A model generated the notes under the pieces. That model worked only from the letters and a program-made list of their open reading frames with translations, was not told where the DNA came from and did no database searches. Of a stretch of DNA of 64,000 nt, positions 63,308-64,000 are shown piece by piece. A program made the translations under genes and the position numbers. The stretch covers positions 14,323 to 78,322 of the forward strand of contig JAEOTF010000069.1 of NCBI GenBank assembly GCA_016840025.1, given 5' to 3'. The DNA comes from Candidatus Hodarchaeota archaeon (GTDB taxonomy: Archaea; Asgardarchaeota; Heimdallarchaeia; Hodarchaeales; YT1-039). Each line of letters starts with the position of its first letter. The stretch's first letter is position 1.

Positions 63308-64000
63308 TTAAGCCTTACCAGCTTTTTTTCGCGCTTTTTTGACAAGAGCTTCCGCAAAGAGAGCGGCTCCAAGACCCCCTGCGATTTGAGGATCAAGTTC
63401 ACCTGGATTCATCGATTTAACATTCAGTTCTTTCTCTAGACGTTTTACCACACCTATGTTTTTTGAGATCCCACCAGTGATCGCGAATTCAGGAACCATC
63501 TCTACACGTTCTAAAAGTGTAACAACTCTGTGTGCCATAGCACTACAATAGGCAGCTAGAACTTCATTCTTAGACCAACCTTTCCGAAGAAGTGCGGTTG
63601 CTTCTGACTTAGCGAAAACAACACAGGTACTTGAAACTGGTGGGGGTTCTTTATCAACCTCAAAAGACATTTCGCCAACTTTCTCAATATGAACACCAAG
63701 AAGGTCGGAAAACACTTCCATACCTCTTCCAGTTCCCGCAGCACATTTATCATTCATTAAAAAAGCAGTAACCTTTCCACGATGGTCACAGTTTATTGCT
63801 TTGCAGTCTTGTCCACCCATATCAAGGACAGTTCTCACTTTTGGACCGTAGATATAATTAGCTCCACGGGCATGACACGCAATCTCTGTTATTGCTTTGT
63901 TAGCAAAAGGAATATTCACTCTACCATATCCTGTTGCTACAAGATACTGGAGATTATCCCTGGTCAGACCATCAAATCCTTTCAATGCCCAATCCAATGC
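63308..64000 (-). CDS. Benzoyl-CoA reductase-type ATPase subunit (BcrA/BcrD, BadF/G family), right edge cuts it
   Basis: The 5' end lies outside the window; about 231 residues are visible. The ATPase motifs are VATGYGRVNI, VLDMGGQDCKAI, the cluster cysteine in NDKCAAGTGRGMEVFSDLLG and SSTCVVFAKSEATALL, and FAITGGISKNIGVVKRLE. It resembles class I BCR ATPase subunits more than the stand-alone activator at 55214. The ferredoxin gene follows after 6-15 bases, so transcription is coupled. Catalytic subunits BcrB/C should lie upstream, off the edge. Confidence 0.85.
   Translation of the reverse strand, partial: ALDWALKGFDGLTRDNLQYLVATGYGRVNIPFANKAITEIACHARGANYIYGPKVRTVLDMGGQDCKAINCDHRGKVTAFLMNDKCAAGTGRGMEVFSDLLGVHIEKVGEMSFEVDKEPPPVSSTCVVFAKSEATALLRKGWSKNEVLAAYCSAMAHRVVTLLERVEMVPEFAITGGISKNIGVVKRLEKELNVKSMNPGELDPQIAGGLGAALFAEALVKKARKKAGKA

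Noticed and set aside
1..64000. Insertion sequences and transposases
   Set aside because: No transposase, integrase or terminal inverted repeats were recognised anywhere in the window.

Overview
The window is a moderately AT-rich archaeal chromosome segment. Several things point to an Asgard archaeon: a tRNA-Trm1 enzyme and a GPN-loop GTPase of archaeal/eukaryotic type, intron-bearing tRNA genes, a TFB-like transcription factor, and above all two tandem genes that look like the eukaryotic oligosaccharyltransferase subunit OSTC (OST3/OST6 family). A heliorhodopsin, an AN1 zinc finger fused to a site-2 protease, and a possible PAC3-like proteasome chaperone agree with this. The clade within Asgard cannot be fixed from the sequence alone. 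Translation starts often follow GGTGA or GGTGATC, which matches a normal archaeal anti-Shine-Dalgarno.

Layout. 1-13.7 kb is housekeeping and informational: GPN GTPase (cut by the left edge), Trm1, an interrupted tRNA-Ser(TGA), the OSTC-like pair, UbiX, a HAD phosphatase, a small PAC3-like protein, two large HEITH paralogs of unknown role, a PUA/PAPS-reductase/ferredoxin fusion, a second interrupted tRNA-Ser(GCT), a SPOUT-like protein and the zinc-finger/M50 protease. 13.8-18.6 kb is a small restriction-modification islet: a large adenine methylase of type IIG style, a C5-cytosine methylase and a stand-alone AlbA_2 protein. 18.6-30.3 kb mixes membrane, flavin and surface proteins, including heliorhodopsin with a co-directional membrane partner, two flavodoxin-fold proteins, two membrane-anchored surface proteins, a TM0106-type nuclease, an APH-like kinase and a divergent PIN toxin-antitoxin pair.

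30.5-43.6 kb is the most accessory part: a TFB-like factor, a gene with mosaic base composition next to a HEPN-like gene, surface proteins with repeated flanks, and a ParB-radical SAM fusion preceded by a small gene and a palindrome between direct repeats. Two paralogous winged-helix proteins follow, separated by 1 kb of apparently noncoding DNA.

43.7-64 kb is anaerobic acyl-CoA metabolism. IorAB would make acyl-CoAs from aryl or branched 2-oxo acids, an acyl-CoA ligase would activate free acids, acyl-CoA dehydrogenase with an Etf whose alpha subunit carries two [4Fe-4S] clusters would exchange electrons, and BCR/HgdB-family reductase genes with their ATP-dependent activators would carry out difficult reductions. 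The right end, read on the minus strand, runs BcrA/D-type ATPase, ferredoxin and a large FeS-flavoprotein resembling BzdV. This recalls the class I (bzd-type) benzoyl-CoA reductase operon. A 1302-bp tandem duplication has left a second PanE-like gene interrupted by one amber codon.
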